64,000 nucleotides of DNA, taken from NCBI RefSeq assembly GCF_947494875.1, contig NZ_CANLWM010000003.1:310001-374000 (forward strand), written 5' to 3'. Made by a program: the position numbers and the translations under genes. The DNA comes from an uncultured Williamsia sp. GTDB taxonomy: Bacteria > Actinomycetota > Actinomycetes > Mycobacteriales > Mycobacteriaceae. Under the pieces are notes generated by a model. That model was not told the DNA's origin. It ran no database searches and saw only the letters and a list, made by a program, of their open reading frames with translations. How positions within the stretch are numbered: position 1 is the stretch's first letter; every line of letters starts with the position of its first letter. Below, one piece after another: positions 44,019 through 56,739 of the stretch.

Positions 44019-44996
44019 TCAGCGCGTGACGCCGTACGCGCCCAGGGCCGCCTGCGCTCGTCGACCGATCTCGGCGGACACCCCGGGGGTGTCGACGGGC
44101 CGGATGCGGCCGCCGAAGCCGAGCAGGAACCGGGTCAGCCATTCGTCGGAGCCGTAGGTCATCCGACCCCGCAGCGGGCCACCGTCCGTCCCCGCCTCGA
44201 CGATGTCGATGAGGTGGTAGTCGACGACCCACGCGACGTCCGGCTCGATGAGGAGGTCGACGGTCGGCAACGAGTCCGCGTCGTCACCGAACAGCGACAG
44301 CGACGACGACCCGCGGTCGTCGGATGCGTGGTCGTGGGCGGGTTCGTCGAGGAGCCGGGCTTCGTCGATCCGATCGAAGCGGAACAGCCGGACGCCCTCG
44401 CTCTCGCGACACCAGCCCTCGAGGTAGCTCTGGCCGTCGACGGCCTGGATCCGGATCGGGTCGACGGTCCGCTCGGACACGGCGTCCCGCGACGCCGAGT
44501 AGTAGCGCAGCCAGACGGCCTTGCGGGTGCGCACGGCGTCCCGCACGATGCGGTCCCATCCCTCCGCGGACGCCGTGTCGGCAGCGGACGGCGCCGCCGA
44601 GGCGGCCGACCCGAGAGCTGCGTCGCCGACGGCCCTCTCGATCTTGGCGATCGCCCGCTGGGCCGCGTCGGAGTCGACGACACCGCCCATGTCGAGCAGG
44701 GCACGCAACGCCATCAACAGGACCGACGCCTCGGCCGGGGTCAGGCGCAGCGGACGGTCCATGCCGGCGGAGAAGGTGACGTCGACCGTGTCGCGGTCCA
44801 CGAAGTCCAGGTCGATGAGGTCGCCCGGCGAGTACCCCGGCAGGCCGCACATCCACAGCTGCTCGAGGTCCTTCTGCAACTGATCGGGGGTGACGCCGAG
44901 CTCGGCCGCCGCCCGCGTCTTGGCCACGCCGGGGTGGGCGAGGAAATACGGCACCATCGCGAGGAGCCGCGACAGGCGGTCCGGCGCGCCGCTCAC
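44019..44996 (-). CDS. pafC: WYL-domain transcriptional regulator PafC
   Basis: The 325-residue protein has an N-terminal winged helix (RLLAMVPYFLAHPGVAKTRAAAELG) and a central WYL domain (WLRYYSASRDAVSERTVDP, YLEGWCRESEGVRLFRFDRI). With PafB it forms the DNA-damage-responsive activator described in mycobacteria, which responds to single-stranded DNA and is encoded beside pafA. A Ser/Asp-rich insert (about 220-245) is species-specific. GTG 44996 overlaps the pafB stop by GTGA. Confidence 0.94.
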   Translation of the reverse strand: MSGAPDRLSRLLAMVPYFLAHPGVAKTRAAAELGVTPDQLQKDLEQLWMCGLPGYSPGDLIDLDFVDRDTVDVTFSAGMDRPLRLTPAEASVLLMALRALLDMGGVVDSDAAQRAIAKIERAVGDAALGSAASAAPSAADTASAEGWDRIVRDAVRTRKAVWLRYYSASRDAVSERTVDPIRIQAVDGQSYLEGWCRESEGVRLFRFDRIDEARLLDEPAHDHASDDRGSSSLSLFGDDADSLPTVDLLIEPDVAWVVDYHLIDIVEAGTDGGPLRGRMTYGSDEWLTRFLLGFGGRIRPVDTPGVSAEIGRRAQAALGAYGVTR

Positions 44997-45982
44997 GCGT
45001 CGGCCCCGGCGAGTGCGCCGCGCAGGCCGGCGACGACGGCGTCGACGAGGACCGGCGGCGCGAGGGCGACCGCGTCCTCGCCGAGACCCACCACCTGCCG
45101 GGCCAGGCTCTCCGCCGACCACTCCATCAGGGTGACGACGGCACCCGGCCGGCCGTCACGGTCCTCGGGGGCGACGGTCGCGGCCGCACGTCGCACCCCT
45201 GCCGCGCGCCCGTCGGCGACCCAGATACGCGCGGGTCCGTGCCCGCCGGAGTCGGCGAAGGTCGCCGCCTCGGCGACGAGCGCGCGCACGTCGACGTCGT
45301 CCGGGCGCGTGAAGGACGCGGTCCCGGTCTCGACCGGCTCGAGGATGCGCGACAGGCGGAACGTGCGGGTCTCACCGCGGTCGAGGTCGTGACCGACGAC
45401 GTACCAGCGTCCGCGGTGGGTCACCACACCCCACGGCTCGAGGCGTCGGGTGCTCGGCTCGGCGGTGGGCGACGGCCGGTGCAGGAAACTCACGGGGAGC
45501 TGGTTCTCGACGGCCCTCAGCAGCACCGCGACCACGGCCTCGGAGCCCATCGCGCGGGGGGTCGCCGCGCGCACACCGACGGTGAGGTCGCTGTCGGCGA
45601 CGAGTTCCACACCACCCGCCCGCAGTTTCAGCAACGCGGTCCGGGCGACCGACGCCATCGACGGGTCGTCCCACAGTGCGGCGGCCATGGTGACCGCGGC
45701 GGACTCGTCACGGTCGAGGTCGATGGCGGGCAGCTCGTAGGCACTGCGGTTGATGCGGTAACCGTCGACCTCGGAGCCCCGGTGACGGCCGGTCTCCAGG
45801 GGGATGCCGAGGTCACGGAGTTCGTTCTTGTCCCGCTCGAACATGCGGTTGAACGCCTCGACGCTCGACGACTCCCCGTATCCCGCGACCAGGGTGCGGA
45901 TCTTGTCCGCGGTGAGGAAGTGCTCCGTCGACAACAGGCAGATGACCAGGTTCATCAACCGTTCGATCTTGGTGGTCGCCAC
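44993..45982 (-). CDS. pafB: WYL-domain transcriptional regulator PafB
   Basis: The 329-residue paralogue of PafC has a winged helix at the N-terminus (TTKIERLMNLVICLLST, VEAFNRMFERDKNELRDLG), a WYL domain with RRLEPWGVVTHRGRWYVVGHD, and the C-terminal WCX region. It acts with PafC in the DNA-damage response of mycobacteria. GTG 45982 is the start. It lies downstream of pafA, 66 bp from its stop. Confidence 0.95.
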   Translation of the reverse strand: MATTKIERLMNLVICLLSTEHFLTADKIRTLVAGYGESSSVEAFNRMFERDKNELRDLGIPLETGRHRGSEVDGYRINRSAYELPAIDLDRDESAAVTMAAALWDDPSMASVARTALLKLRAGGVELVADSDLTVGVRAATPRAMGSEAVVAVLLRAVENQLPVSFLHRPSPTAEPSTRRLEPWGVVTHRGRWYVVGHDLDRGETRTFRLSRILEPVETGTASFTRPDDVDVRALVAEAATFADSGGHGPARIWVADGRAAGVRRAAATVAPEDRDGRPGAVVTLMEWSAESLARQVVGLGEDAVALAPPVLVDAVVAGLRGALAGADA

Positions 45983-46048
45983 TCGACGCAGCCTAAGGCA
46001 CGAAGGGGGTCGCCGAAGCGGACATCCTCGGCCGTGTCGAACAGGTGA

Positions 46049-47407
46049 TCACATGGACGCGATGAGCCGATCGACCCGCTCGTCGACGTTGCGGAACGGG
46101 TCCTTGCACAGCACCGTCCGCTGAGCCTGGTCGTTGAGCTTGAGATGCACCCAGTCGACGGTGAAGTCCCGACCGGCCTTCTGCGCGGCGGCGATGAAGT
46201 CGCCCCGGAGCTTGGCGCGGGTGGTCTGCGGTGGCTCCTCGACGGCGGTCTTGATGTCCTCGTCGGTGGTGATGCGGCGCACGAGACCCTTGCGGGACAT
46301 GACGTCGAAGACGCCGCGTCCCCGCTTGATGTCGTGGAACGCCAGGTCGAGCTGGGCGATCTTCGGGTCGGCGAGGTCCATGTCGTAGCGGTCCTGATAG
46401 CGCTGGAACAGCTTGCGCTTGATGACCCAGTCGATCTCGGTGTCGACACCGGAGAAGTCCTGCGACTCCACCGCGTCGAGGGTGCGGCCCCACAGATCGA
46501 CGACGAGGTCCATCTCCGGGTCGGGGCGGCGGTTGCGCAGGTGCTCGACGGCGCGGGCGTGGTACTCCCGCTGGATGTCGAGCGCACTGGCCTGCCGTCC
46601 ACCCGCCAGGCGCACCGGACGGCGTCCTGTGGTGTCGTGACTGACCTCGCGGATGGCGCGGATCGGGTTGTCCAGCGCGAAGTCCCGGAACGAGACACCG
46701 GCCTCGATCATCTCCAGCACCAGCGCGGCGGACCCGACCTTCAGCATGGTGGTGGTCTCGGCCATGTTGGAGTCGCCGACGATCACGTGCAGACGCCGGT
46801 ACTTCTCGGCGTCGGCGTGGGGCTCGTCGCGGGTGTTGATGATCGGCCGCGACCGCGTGGTCGCGCTCGAGACGCCCTCCCAGATGTGCTCGGCCCGCTG
46901 CGAGAGGCAGTAGGTCGCCGCCTTCGGCGTCTGCAGGACTTTCCCGGCACCACAGATCAGCTGGCGCGTGACGAGGAACGGGAGCAGGACGTCGGAGATG
47001 CGGGAGAACTCCCCCGCCCGCACGACCAGGTAGTTCTCGTGGCAGCCGTACGAGTTGCCGGCGGAGTCGGTGTTGTTCTTGAACAGGTAGATGTCCCCAC
47101 CGATGCCCTCGTCGGCGAGGCGCCGCTCGGCGTCGACGAGGAGCTCCTCGAGGACGAGTTCCCCGGCGCGATCGTGGTTGATCAGCTGCACGAGCCCGTC
47201 GCACTCGGCGGTCGCGTACTCCGGGTGCGACCCGACGTCGAGATAGAGCCGCGCCCCGTTCTGCAGGAACACGTTCGACGACCGTCCCCACGACACCACC
47301 CGCCGGAACAGGTACCGGGCGACCTCGTCCGGGCTGAGGCGACGGTGACCGTGAAAGGTACAGGTCACGCCGAATTCGGTCTCGATGCCCATGATGCGAC
47401 GGTCCAC
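46049..47407 (-). CDS. pafA: Pup-protein ligase PafA
   Basis: This ligase forms an isopeptide bond between the C-terminal Glu of Pup and a substrate lysine, using ATP. The 452 residues equal the M. tuberculosis protein and align throughout; [13 protein letters not shown] holds the Mg-binding glutamates, followed by [36 protein letters not shown] and [19 protein letters not shown] of the glutamine-synthetase-like fold. GTG 47407 is supported by TAGGGT (47415-47420) seven bases upstream, implying a leaderless message; ATG 47392 is the alternative. Confidence 0.98.
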   Translation of the reverse strand: MDRRIMGIETEFGVTCTFHGHRRLSPDEVARYLFRRVVSWGRSSNVFLQNGARLYLDVGSHPEYATAECDGLVQLINHDRAGELVLEELLVDAERRLADEGIGGDIYLFKNNTDSAGNSYGCHENYLVVRAGEFSRISDVLLPFLVTRQLICGAGKVLQTPKAATYCLSQRAEHIWEGVSSATTRSRPIINTRDEPHADAEKYRRLHVIVGDSNMAETTTMLKVGSAALVLEMIEAGVSFRDFALDNPIRAIREVSHDTTGRRPVRLAGGRQASALDIQREYHARAVEHLRNRRPDPEMDLVVDLWGRTLDAVESQDFSGVDTEIDWVIKRKLFQRYQDRYDMDLADPKIAQLDLAFHDIKRGRGVFDVMSRKGLVRRITTDEDIKTAVEEPPQTTRAKLRGDFIAAAQKAGRDFTVDWVHLKLNDQAQRTVLCKDPFRNVDERVDRLIASM

Positions 47408-47414
47408 CTGTTCG

Positions 47415-47420
47415 ACCCTA
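47415..47420 (-). promoter_or_regulatory. -10 element for pafA (leaderless)
   Basis: TAGGGT on the minus strand with seven bases to GTG 47407. It lies in the 60-bp gap after prcA, so pafA-pafB-pafC can be transcribed apart from the proteasome genes. Confidence 0.55.
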
Positions 47421-47467
47421 CCGGTGCTGGTCGCGGGCGGCCGGGATGCGCGGACGCGGCGGACGCA

Positions 47468-48265
47468 TCAGGACGTCGCGTCCCCCGTGCCGTCCGTCGC
47501 CGACTCGTCACCGTCGGCGGAGGCCTCCGCGGTCGGTGCGGGCAAGATCGCCGCGACCGCATCGGTGGTCAACCGACGGAACGCCCGACGGGGGCGGTGG
47601 CGGTCGAGGACGGCGACCTCGAGATCACCGGCGGCGAGCACCCGCGGTTCCGGCGTCGGCTGCGACGACGACGTGCCGTTGGGCGTGGCCGGAGGCGCAC
47701 CGAGCGCGGCGACCGCCCCGGTGAGCGCGGTCGCGAGATCGGCGTCGGCGGTGTACGAGTCCCGCATCGCCGTCGTGATCGACTCGGTCGACCCGCCCAT
47801 CACGAGGAAGCGCGTCTCGTCGGCGATGGAACCGTCGTAGGTGATCCGGTAGAGCTGCGACGGCGTCGACCTGCCCGGCTGGGCGACCTCCGCGACACAC
47901 AGCTCGACCTCGAACGGCTTGGGCTGCTCGGTGAACACCGACCCCAGCGTGTTGGCGTAGGCGTTCGCCAGCGACAGTCCGTTGACGTCGGCACGGTCGT
48001 AGCTGTAGCCGCGGACGTCGGCGAGCTGGATCCCGGCCTTGCGCAGGGTCTCGAACTCGTTGTACTTGCCGACCGCGGCGAACCCGATGCGGTCGTAGAT
48101 CTCGCTGACCTTGCGCAGCGCGTTCGACGGGTTCTCCGCGACGAACAGGACACCGTCGGCGTAGGTCAGCACGATGACGCTGCGGCCGCGGGCGATGCCC
48201 TTGCGGGCGAGCTCCGAGCGGTCGCGCATGATCTGCTCGGCGCTGGCGTAGTACGGGAACGTCAT
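47468..48265 (-). CDS. prcA: 20S proteasome alpha subunit
   Basis: The 265-residue structural alpha subunit forms the outer gating rings. It begins [23 protein letters not shown], as in mycobacteria, followed by the H0 helix and [18 protein letters not shown]. It has no N-terminal Thr nucleophile. The C-terminal 70 residues are Ala/Asp-rich and variable. The gene start overlaps the prcB stop by ATGA. Confidence 0.97.
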   Translation of the reverse strand: MTFPYYASAEQIMRDRSELARKGIARGRSVIVLTYADGVLFVAENPSNALRKVSEIYDRIGFAAVGKYNEFETLRKAGIQLADVRGYSYDRADVNGLSLANAYANTLGSVFTEQPKPFEVELCVAEVAQPGRSTPSQLYRITYDGSIADETRFLVMGGSTESITTAMRDSYTADADLATALTGAVAALGAPPATPNGTSSSQPTPEPRVLAAGDLEVAVLDRHRPRRAFRRLTTDAVAAILPAPTAEASADGDESATDGTGDATS

Positions 48266-49098
48266 GACGCGTCACCCCCGAACGCGGCGTCGTGGGCGGC
48301 GGTGCGGTCGGCGATGACCGCCCGGGCCGCCTCCTCGATCTCGACCGACGGCACCTCGCGGGCGCCGTCGGTGTCGATGACGACCGCTGTCGGGACGATG
48401 CGACGCACCAGATCCGGTCCGCCCGTGGCGGAGTCGTCGTCGGCGGCGTCGTAGAGGGCCTCGACGGCGATCCGCACCGCGGACGCGACGTCGAGGTCGG
48501 CGCGGTACAGCTTCTTCAGCGACGACTTCGCGAACACCGACCCCGAGCCGATGGCCTGGTAGCCGCCGAACTCCTCGTGGCGGTCGCCGGCGACGTCGAA
48601 GGAGAAGATGCGGCCGGGTCGACGGGGGTCGTCGCCGCCCTCGGGGTCGAATCCCACCAGCATTGGGATGGCGACGAGGCCCTGCATGGCCGCGCCGAGG
48701 TTCGATCGCACCATCGTGGCCAGGCGTGTGACCTTGCCGTCGAGGGTGAGCGGACGGCCCTCGATCTTCTCGTAGTGCTCCAGCTCCACCGCGAACAGAC
48801 GGACCATCTCGACGGCGATGCCCGCCGTGCCGGCGATGCCGGCGGCGGAGTACTCGTCGGTGACGAACGTCTTGCGGATGTCGCGGCTGGCGATCATGTT
48901 GCCCGCCGTCGCACGACGGTCACCCGCGATCAGCACACCACCCGGGTACGCGACGGCCACGATGGTGGTGCCGTGCGGGATGGAGTCGGTGGGTGACACG
49001 ACGTGGGACGTGTCGGGCAGGAGCTCCGGTGCGGTACGCCGCAGGTGGTCGGTGAAGGACGAGATGTCCCGACCGATTCCGTCGAGCTGTCCGCTCAC
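48262..49098 (-). CDS. prcB: 20S proteasome beta subunit
   Basis: The catalytic subunit is made with a propeptide: cleavage at Gly43-Thr44 (PHG then [17 protein letters not shown]) exposes the nucleophilic threonine. The propeptide of 43 residues is somewhat shorter than I recall for M. tuberculosis. Asp and Lys of the catalytic triad lie in GDRRATAG and SRDIRKTF. Total length is 278. GTG 49098 overlaps the pup stop by GTGA. Confidence 0.97.
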   Translation of the reverse strand: MSGQLDGIGRDISSFTDHLRRTAPELLPDTSHVVSPTDSIPHGTTIVAVAYPGGVLIAGDRRATAGNMIASRDIRKTFVTDEYSAAGIAGTAGIAVEMVRLFAVELEHYEKIEGRPLTLDGKVTRLATMVRSNLGAAMQGLVAIPMLVGFDPEGGDDPRRPGRIFSFDVAGDRHEEFGGYQAIGSGSVFAKSSLKKLYRADLDVASAVRIAVEALYDAADDDSATGGPDLVRRIVPTAVVIDTDGAREVPSVEIEEAARAVIADRTAAHDAAFGGDAS

Positions 49099-49289
49099 TG
49101 GCCGCCTTTCTGCACGTATGCACGCACGAAGTCCTCGGCGTTCTCCTCGAGCACGTCGTCGATCTCGTCCAGCAGGTCGTCGGTGTCGTCGGCGAGCTTC
49201 TCGCGTCGTTCCTGGCCGGCCGCGGTGTCCGGGCCGTCGGCGGAGTCGTCGTCCCCGCCACCGCTGCGCCGCGTCTGCTCCTGCGCCAT
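49095..49289 (-). CDS. pup: Prokaryotic ubiquitin-like protein Pup
   Basis: The 64-residue, intrinsically disordered protein tags substrates for the proteasome. It ends GGQ, so the terminal glutamine must be deamidated by Dop before ligation by PafA. The helical Mpa-binding region is in the central part ([20 protein letters not shown]), and the single attachment-side motif [10 protein letters not shown] is conserved. GAGGAGG lies just before the ATG. It heads pup-prcB-prcA. Confidence 0.98.
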   Translation of the reverse strand: MAQEQTRRSGGGDDDSADGPDTAAGQERREKLADDTDDLLDEIDDVLEENAEDFVRAYVQKGGQ

Positions 49290-49312
49290 TGCTGCCTCCT
49301 CGATCCTGCGAT

Positions 49313-49336
49313 CCCCGGGGCCACGAGGGCCCGGGG
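49313..49336 (-). other. GC-rich hairpin between dop and pup
   Basis: CCCCGGG (49313-49319) pairs with CCCGGGG (49330-49336), plus two further pairs around a 5-nt loop and one bulge. A TAGGGT element on the minus strand (49350-49355) places it inside the 5' leader of pup, but it could equally terminate dop transcription. Confidence 0.5.
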
Positions 49337-49349
49337 AGTCCGTGTGACC

Positions 49350-49355
49350 ACCCTA
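49350..49355 (-). promoter_or_regulatory. -10 element for pup-prcB-prcA
   Basis: TAGGGT on the minus strand in the 118-bp gap after dop. It predicts a leader of about 55 nt containing the hairpin at 49313-49336 and the GAGGAGG ribosome binding site. Confidence 0.45.
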
Positions 49356-49407
49356 CCGGCAGGGGTTGCGCCCCCGCGGGATGCGCGGGCAGCTGCCGGG
49401 GTGGGTG

Positions 49408-50907
49408 TCAGGTGGTGAGCTGGTCGACCAGTTCGGCTGCGGAGTCGACCGAGTCCAGCAGGGCGCCGACGTGGGCGCGGCTGCCGCGCAACGGTTCCAG
49501 CGTGGGGATGCGCACCAGGGAGTCGCCGCCGAGGTCGAAGATGACCGAGTCCCAGCTGGCGGCGGCGATGTCGGCGCCGAAGCGCCGCAGGCACTCGCCG
49601 CGGAAGTAGGCGCGCGTGTTCTCCGGCGGCGCGGAGATGGCGTCGGTCACCTGCTGCTCGGTGACGAGCCTCTTCATCGACCCGCGCGCGACGAGCCGGT
49701 TGTAGAGGCCCTTGTCGAGTCGGACGTCGGAGTACTGGAGATCGACCAGTTGCAGGCGCGGAGCGCTCCACCCGAGACCCTCGCGGGTCCGGAACCCTTC
49801 CAGCAGGCGCAGTTTCGCCGGCCAGTCGAGGATGTCGGCGCACTCCATGGGGTCACGCTCGAGGCGGTCGAGCACGTCGATCCACGTGTCGAGCACGTGC
49901 TGGGCCCGGGGGTCGTCGATCCCGCGTTCACGCGCGAACTCGGCGCACCGCTCGTGGTAGATGCGCTGTACCGCGAGCGCCGTCACCTCCCGGCCGTCGG
50001 CGAGAGCGACCGTCCCGGTGAGGGTCGGGTCATGGCTGATCCGGTGCACCGCGGTCACCGGACGGGCGAGTTCGAGGTCGGAGAGGTCGACGCCGGCCTC
50101 GATCAGGTCCAGGACCAGCGAGGTGGTGCCCACCTTGAGGTACGTGGCGGTCTCGGCGAGGTTGGCGTCGCCGATGATGACGTGCAGACGCCGGTAGCGG
50201 TCGGGATCGGCGTGCGGCTCGTCGCGGGTGTTGATGATCCCGCGCTTGAGGGTGGTCTCGAGTCCGACCTCGACCTCGATGTAGTCGGCGCGCTGGGAGA
50301 GCTGGAACCCCGCGTCGTCGCCGGACTGGCCGATGCCGACCCGACCCGATCCGGTGAACACCTGTCGCGTCGCGAAGAACGGTGTCAGCCCGGCGATCAC
50401 GGCCGTGAACGGGGTCTCGCGGGCCATCAGATAGTTCTCGTGCGTCCCGTAGGAGGCGCCCTTGCCGTCGATGTTGTTCTTGTACAGCTGCAGACGGGGT
50501 GCGCCGGGCACGCTCGCGACGTGCCGGGCGGCCGCCTCCATCACCCGCTCCCCCGCCTTGTCCCAGATCACCGCGTCCATCGGGTCTGTGACCTCGGGTG
50601 CGGAGTACTCGGGGTGCGCGTGGTCGACGTAGAGCCGGGCGCCGTTGGTGAGGATCATGTTCGCGGCACCGACCTCGTCGGCGTCGATGATCGGCGCGGG
50701 TCCGGACGACCGGCCGAGGTCGAAGCCACGGGCGTCGCGCAGCGGCGACTCCACCTCGTAGTCCCACCGCGTCCGCTTGGCCCGCGGCACACCCGCGGCG
50801 GCGGCGTAGGCGAGCACCGCCTGCGTCGAGGTCATGATGGGGTTGGCGCCCGGGTCGTTGGGGGCCGAGATGCCGTATTCGACCTCGGTTCCGATGATGC
50901 GCTGCAC
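49408..50907 (-). CDS. dop: Pup deamidase / depupylase Dop
   Basis: Dop converts the C-terminal Gln of Pup to Glu and also removes Pup from substrates. The 499-residue product aligns with M. tuberculosis Dop from its first residues ([13 protein letters not shown]) to the end ([17 protein letters not shown]). Shared GS-like motifs are [40 protein letters not shown] and [13 protein letters not shown]; the Dop-loop region follows [12 protein letters not shown] 50907 is favoured over GTG 50934 or ATG 50928 because it matches the homologue and TACGCT (50915-50920) lies seven bases upstream. Confidence 0.97.
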   Translation of the reverse strand: MQRIIGTEVEYGISAPNDPGANPIMTSTQAVLAYAAAAGVPRAKRTRWDYEVESPLRDARGFDLGRSSGPAPIIDADEVGAANMILTNGARLYVDHAHPEYSAPEVTDPMDAVIWDKAGERVMEAAARHVASVPGAPRLQLYKNNIDGKGASYGTHENYLMARETPFTAVIAGLTPFFATRQVFTGSGRVGIGQSGDDAGFQLSQRADYIEVEVGLETTLKRGIINTRDEPHADPDRYRRLHVIIGDANLAETATYLKVGTTSLVLDLIEAGVDLSDLELARPVTAVHRISHDPTLTGTVALADGREVTALAVQRIYHERCAEFARERGIDDPRAQHVLDTWIDVLDRLERDPMECADILDWPAKLRLLEGFRTREGLGWSAPRLQLVDLQYSDVRLDKGLYNRLVARGSMKRLVTEQQVTDAISAPPENTRAYFRGECLRRFGADIAAASWDSVIFDLGGDSLVRIPTLEPLRGSRAHVGALLDSVDSAAELVDQLTT

Positions 50908-50914
50908 GTGGTCG

Positions 50915-50920
50915 AGCGTA
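50915..50920 (-). promoter_or_regulatory. -10 element for dop (leaderless)
   Basis: TACGCT on the minus strand seven bases before GTG 50907. It decides the start choice for dop. Confidence 0.5.
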
Positions 50921-50940
50921 GGCGTCATCGGCACAGACGG

Positions 50941-50983
50941 CCGACGCCGACCCGTCCGTGATCGGTGGACGGGCCGGCGTCGG
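50941..50983 (-). terminator. Terminator hairpin downstream of mpa
   Basis: The 17-base arms 50941-50957 and 50967-50983 pair at 16 positions with one mismatch around a 9-nt loop. It follows the mpa stop at 51002 and precedes dop, so the two genes are likely separate units. Confidence 0.75.
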
Positions 50984-51001
50984 TGTCGGTGAGCGTGTCG
51001 G

Positions 51002-52753
51002 TCAGAGGTACTGGCCGGTGTTCGTCTCCGTGTCGATGGCGCGGCTCGCGCCGGCGCTCTTGCCGGTGACGAGCGTGCGGATGTAGACGATCCGCTCGCC
51101 CTTCTTGCCCGAGATCCGTGCCCAGTCGTCCGGGTTGGTGGTGTTGGGCAGGTCCTCGTTCTCGGCGAACTCGTCGAGGATCGAGTCGAACAGGTGCTGC
51201 ACGCGCAGGCCGGGGGCGCCGGTCTCGAGCTGCGACTTGATCGCGTACTTCTTCGCGCGGTCGACGACGTTCTGGATCATCGCGCCCGAGTTGAAGTCCT
51301 TGAAGTACATGATCTCCTTGTCGCCGTTGGCGTAGGTGACCTCCAGGAACCGGTTGTCCTCGTTCTCGGCGTACATCCGCTCGACGACGCGCTCGATCAT
51401 GGCCGCGATGCACGCGCCGCGGTCGCCGCCGAACTCCGCGATGTCGTCGGCGTGGATGGGCAGGCCCTCGACGAGGTACTTCGAGAAGATGTCGATCGCC
51501 GACTCGGCGTCGGGTCGCTCGATCTTGATCTTCACGTCGAGACGGCCCGGACGCAGGATGGCCGGGTCGATCATGTCCTCGCGGTTCGACGCACCGATCA
51601 CGATGACGTTCTCGAGTCCCTCGACGCCGTCGATCTCGCTGAGCAGCTGCGGGACGACGGTGGTCTCGACGTCGGAGGAGACGCCGGACCCGCGGGTGCG
51701 GAAGATCGAGTCCATCTCGTCGAAGAAGACGATCACCGGTGTGCCCTCGGACGCCTTCTCGCGGGCCCGCTGGAAGATCAGACGGATGTGACGCTCGGTC
51801 TCACCGACGAACTTGTTGAGCAGCTCCGGGCCCTTGATGTTGAGGAAGTACGACTTCGCCTCGCGCGCGTCGTCGCCGCGGGCCAGGGCGATCTTCTTGG
51901 CCAGCGAGTTCGCGACGGCCTTGGCGATGAGCGTCTTGCCGCAGCCGGGCGGACCGTAGAGCAGGACGCCCTTCGGCGGGCGCAGCGAGTAGTCGCGGAA
52001 CAGGTCCTTGTGCAGGAACGGCAGTTCGACGGCGTCACGGATCTGCTCGATCTGGCGACCGAGACCACCGATGTCCTCGTAACCGACGTCGGGCACCTCC
52101 TCGAGCACCAGGTCCTCGACCTCGGCCTTGGGGACGCGTTCGAACGCGAAGCCGGCCTTGGTGTCGATGAGCAGCGAGTCGCCGGGACGCAACGCGCGCT
52201 TGCCGTCCTCGCCGTCGACCTCACCCATGAGGGGTTCGGCCAACCAGACGACACGTTCCTCGTCGGCGTGGCCGACGACGAGCGCGCGGTCACCGGTGCC
52301 GAGCACCTCACGCAGGGTGCTGATCTCACCGACGGTGTCGAACTCGCAGGCCTCGACGATCGTCAGGGCCTCGTTCAGGCGCACGGTCTGGCCGCGTCGC
52401 AGGGCCTCGACGTCGATGTTCGGCGAGACGGTCAGTCGCATCTTCCGACCGGAGGTGAACACGTCGACCGTGGAGTCCTCGTAGGTGGCGAGGAGCACGC
52501 CGTAGCCGCTCGGCGGTTGTCCGAGACGGTCGACCTCCTCACGCAGCGCGAGGAGTTGCTGGCGCGCGTCCTTGAGGGTGTCGAGGAGCTTGGCGTTGCG
52601 GGCGGTCAGCGTGTCCACGCGCTCCTGGAGATCACCGCTCAGCGGGCGCTCGTGCCCTCCGGTGTCCGGGATGGGGACACGTCCGTGTCCGGGACGACCA
52701 GCCCGGTCCGCGTTCTCTCCACGGGCGTTGTCACGACGGTCGGATTCGGTCAT
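51002..52753 (-). CDS. mpa: Proteasome-associated AAA ATPase (Mpa/ARC)
   Basis: The hexameric unfoldase recognises Pup and feeds substrates into the proteasome. In 583 residues: an N-terminal coiled coil (about 41-78) that binds Pup, an OB-fold inter-domain (about 85-200), and one AAA module with Walker A GPPGCGKT (267-274), Walker [11 protein letters not shown] and sensor/arginine-finger residues after [20 protein letters not shown]. The chain ends GQYL, the proteasome-docking tail. ATG 52753 has GAGGAG upstream. Confidence 0.98.
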   Translation of the reverse strand: MTESDRRDNARGENADRAGRPGHGRVPIPDTGGHERPLSGDLQERVDTLTARNAKLLDTLKDARQQLLALREEVDRLGQPPSGYGVLLATYEDSTVDVFTSGRKMRLTVSPNIDVEALRRGQTVRLNEALTIVEACEFDTVGEISTLREVLGTGDRALVVGHADEERVVWLAEPLMGEVDGEDGKRALRPGDSLLIDTKAGFAFERVPKAEVEDLVLEEVPDVGYEDIGGLGRQIEQIRDAVELPFLHKDLFRDYSLRPPKGVLLYGPPGCGKTLIAKAVANSLAKKIALARGDDAREAKSYFLNIKGPELLNKFVGETERHIRLIFQRAREKASEGTPVIVFFDEMDSIFRTRGSGVSSDVETTVVPQLLSEIDGVEGLENVIVIGASNREDMIDPAILRPGRLDVKIKIERPDAESAIDIFSKYLVEGLPIHADDIAEFGGDRGACIAAMIERVVERMYAENEDNRFLEVTYANGDKEIMYFKDFNSGAMIQNVVDRAKKYAIKSQLETGAPGLRVQHLFDSILDEFAENEDLPNTTNPDDWARISGKKGERIVYIRTLVTGKSAGASRAIDTETNTGQYL

Positions 52754-52801
52754 TGCTGACTCCTCTCGCCGGTGAGTCGCAATCGGGCTCACCGTCCTTC
52801 C

Positions 52802-52807
52802 ACGCTA
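52802..52807 (-). promoter_or_regulatory. -10 element for mpa
   Basis: TAGCGT on the minus strand in the 155-bp gap between trmI and mpa, giving a leader of about 40 nt. The rest of the gap shows no gene. Confidence 0.4.
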
Positions 52808-52908
52808 CCGGCGTGCGCGGACGTACGCGGGGCAGGCGTGCACAGACCCGCCGGACGTCCCGCATGGTGGACACCGCGGGAATGTCGACGACCGCGACGA
52901 GGACGTGC

Positions 52909-55562
<2,654 letters not shown>

Positions 55563-55577
55563 CCGTGTGGTCGTGGG

Positions 55578-56423
55578 TCAGAAGCGACAGGACCGGATGT
55601 CGGTCACGAGGATCGCCTTCGCGCCCATCGCCGACAGGTCGTCCATCACCAGCTGATGCCCCGATCGGGGGACCATGGCGCGCACCGCGACCCAGTCGTC
55701 GTCGGCCATCGGGGCGATCGTCGGCGACTCCAGCCCGGGCGTGATCGAGACCGCCTGGTCGAGCAGGTCCTTGCGGCAGTCGTAGTCCATCATCACGTAC
55801 TGCTGGGCGACGACGACGCCCTGCACCCGCGCGATCAGCCCGTTCGCAGCCGCCGACGGATCCTTGTCGGCGCCGTGGATGAGGATCGCCTCCGACTCGC
55901 ACATCACGTCACCGAACGCGGTCAGACCGTGCTGGCGCAGGGTCCGTCCCGAGCCGACCACGTCGGCCACGGCGTCCGCGACACCGAGAGCGATCGAGAT
56001 CTCGACGGCCCCGTCGAGCCGGATGATCTCGGCGTCGATCCCCCGCTTGGACAGGTCGGCGGCGACGATGTTCCCGAACGACGTGGCGATCCGCTTGCCG
56101 GCGAGGTCGTCGACCGTCATCGGGGTCTCGACGGGCCCGGCGTACCGGAACGTCGACGACCCGAAGCCCAGCGCGAGACGTTCGACGACGGCTGCCTGTG
56201 ACTCCCAGGCGAGGTCGCGGCCGGTGATGCCGAGATCCAGTTCACCCGACCCGACGTAGATCGCGATGTCCTTGGGCCTCAGGAAGAAGAACTCGACGTC
56301 GTTCGCGGAGTCGAGGACGGTGAGGTCCTTGGCGTCGGTGCGACGCCGGTACCCGGCCTCGGCCAGGATGGCCGCGGCGGCCTCCGACAGGGCGCCCTTG
56401 TTCGGGACGGCTACGCGCAGCAT
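55578..56423 (-). CDS. hisG: ATP phosphoribosyltransferase (long form)
   Basis: HisG catalyses the first step of histidine synthesis, joining ATP and PRPP. The 281-residue product includes the C-terminal ACT-like regulatory domain, so histidine feedback inhibition of the homohexameric HisG-L type is expected. Landmarks are [17 protein letters not shown] at the start, DLGITGRDL, and the PRPP-binding [16 protein letters not shown]. It lies 46 bp downstream of hisE, giving a HAD-hisE-hisG order on the minus strand. Confidence 0.97.
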   Translation of the reverse strand: MLRVAVPNKGALSEAAAAILAEAGYRRRTDAKDLTVLDSANDVEFFFLRPKDIAIYVGSGELDLGITGRDLAWESQAAVVERLALGFGSSTFRYAGPVETPMTVDDLAGKRIATSFGNIVAADLSKRGIDAEIIRLDGAVEISIALGVADAVADVVGSGRTLRQHGLTAFGDVMCESEAILIHGADKDPSAAANGLIARVQGVVVAQQYVMMDYDCRKDLLDQAVSITPGLESPTIAPMADDDWVAVRAMVPRSGHQLVMDDLSAMGAKAILVTDIRSCRF

Positions 56424-56469
56424 CGCTCTCTCGTTCGTCGTGATCGTGGTGTGGGCCGGGACCGCGGGG

Positions 56470-56733
56470 CTACAGGTGGCGGTACACGTCGGCCGGGGTG
56501 AGGCCGCGTTTGATCATCACGACCTGCAGCCAGTAGAGCAACTGGGATATCTCCTCGGACAGCGAGTCGTCGGACTCGTACTCCGCCGCGAGCCACACCT
56601 CGCCGGCCTCCTCGACGATCTTCTTGCCGAGATGGTGGACGCCTTTGTCGAGCGCGGCGACGGTGCCGCTGCCCTCCGGTCGTGTCGCGGCGCGGTCGGA
56701 GAGCTCGGCGAACAGCTCGTCGAAGGTCTTCAC
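56470..56733 (-). CDS. hisE: Phosphoribosyl-ATP pyrophosphatase
   Basis: HisE hydrolyses phosphoribosyl-ATP to phosphoribosyl-AMP, the second step of histidine synthesis. The 87-residue product shows the MazG-like helical core: [16 protein letters not shown] with its metal-binding glutamates and [15 protein letters not shown] six-residue-scale gap to the HAD gene upstream suggests one transcript. Confidence 0.97.
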   Translation of the reverse strand: MKTFDELFAELSDRAATRPEGSGTVAALDKGVHHLGKKIVEEAGEVWLAAEYESDDSLSEEISQLLYWLQVVMIKRGLTPADVYRHL

Positions 56734-56739
56734 GGTGGC

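Noticed and set aside
49366-50961. Plus-strand open frame opposite dop
   Set aside because: Antisense to Dop, which is conserved along its whole length.
51194-52759. Plus-strand open frame opposite mpa
   Set aside because: Antisense to the conserved Mpa ATPase; composition typical of a shadow frame.
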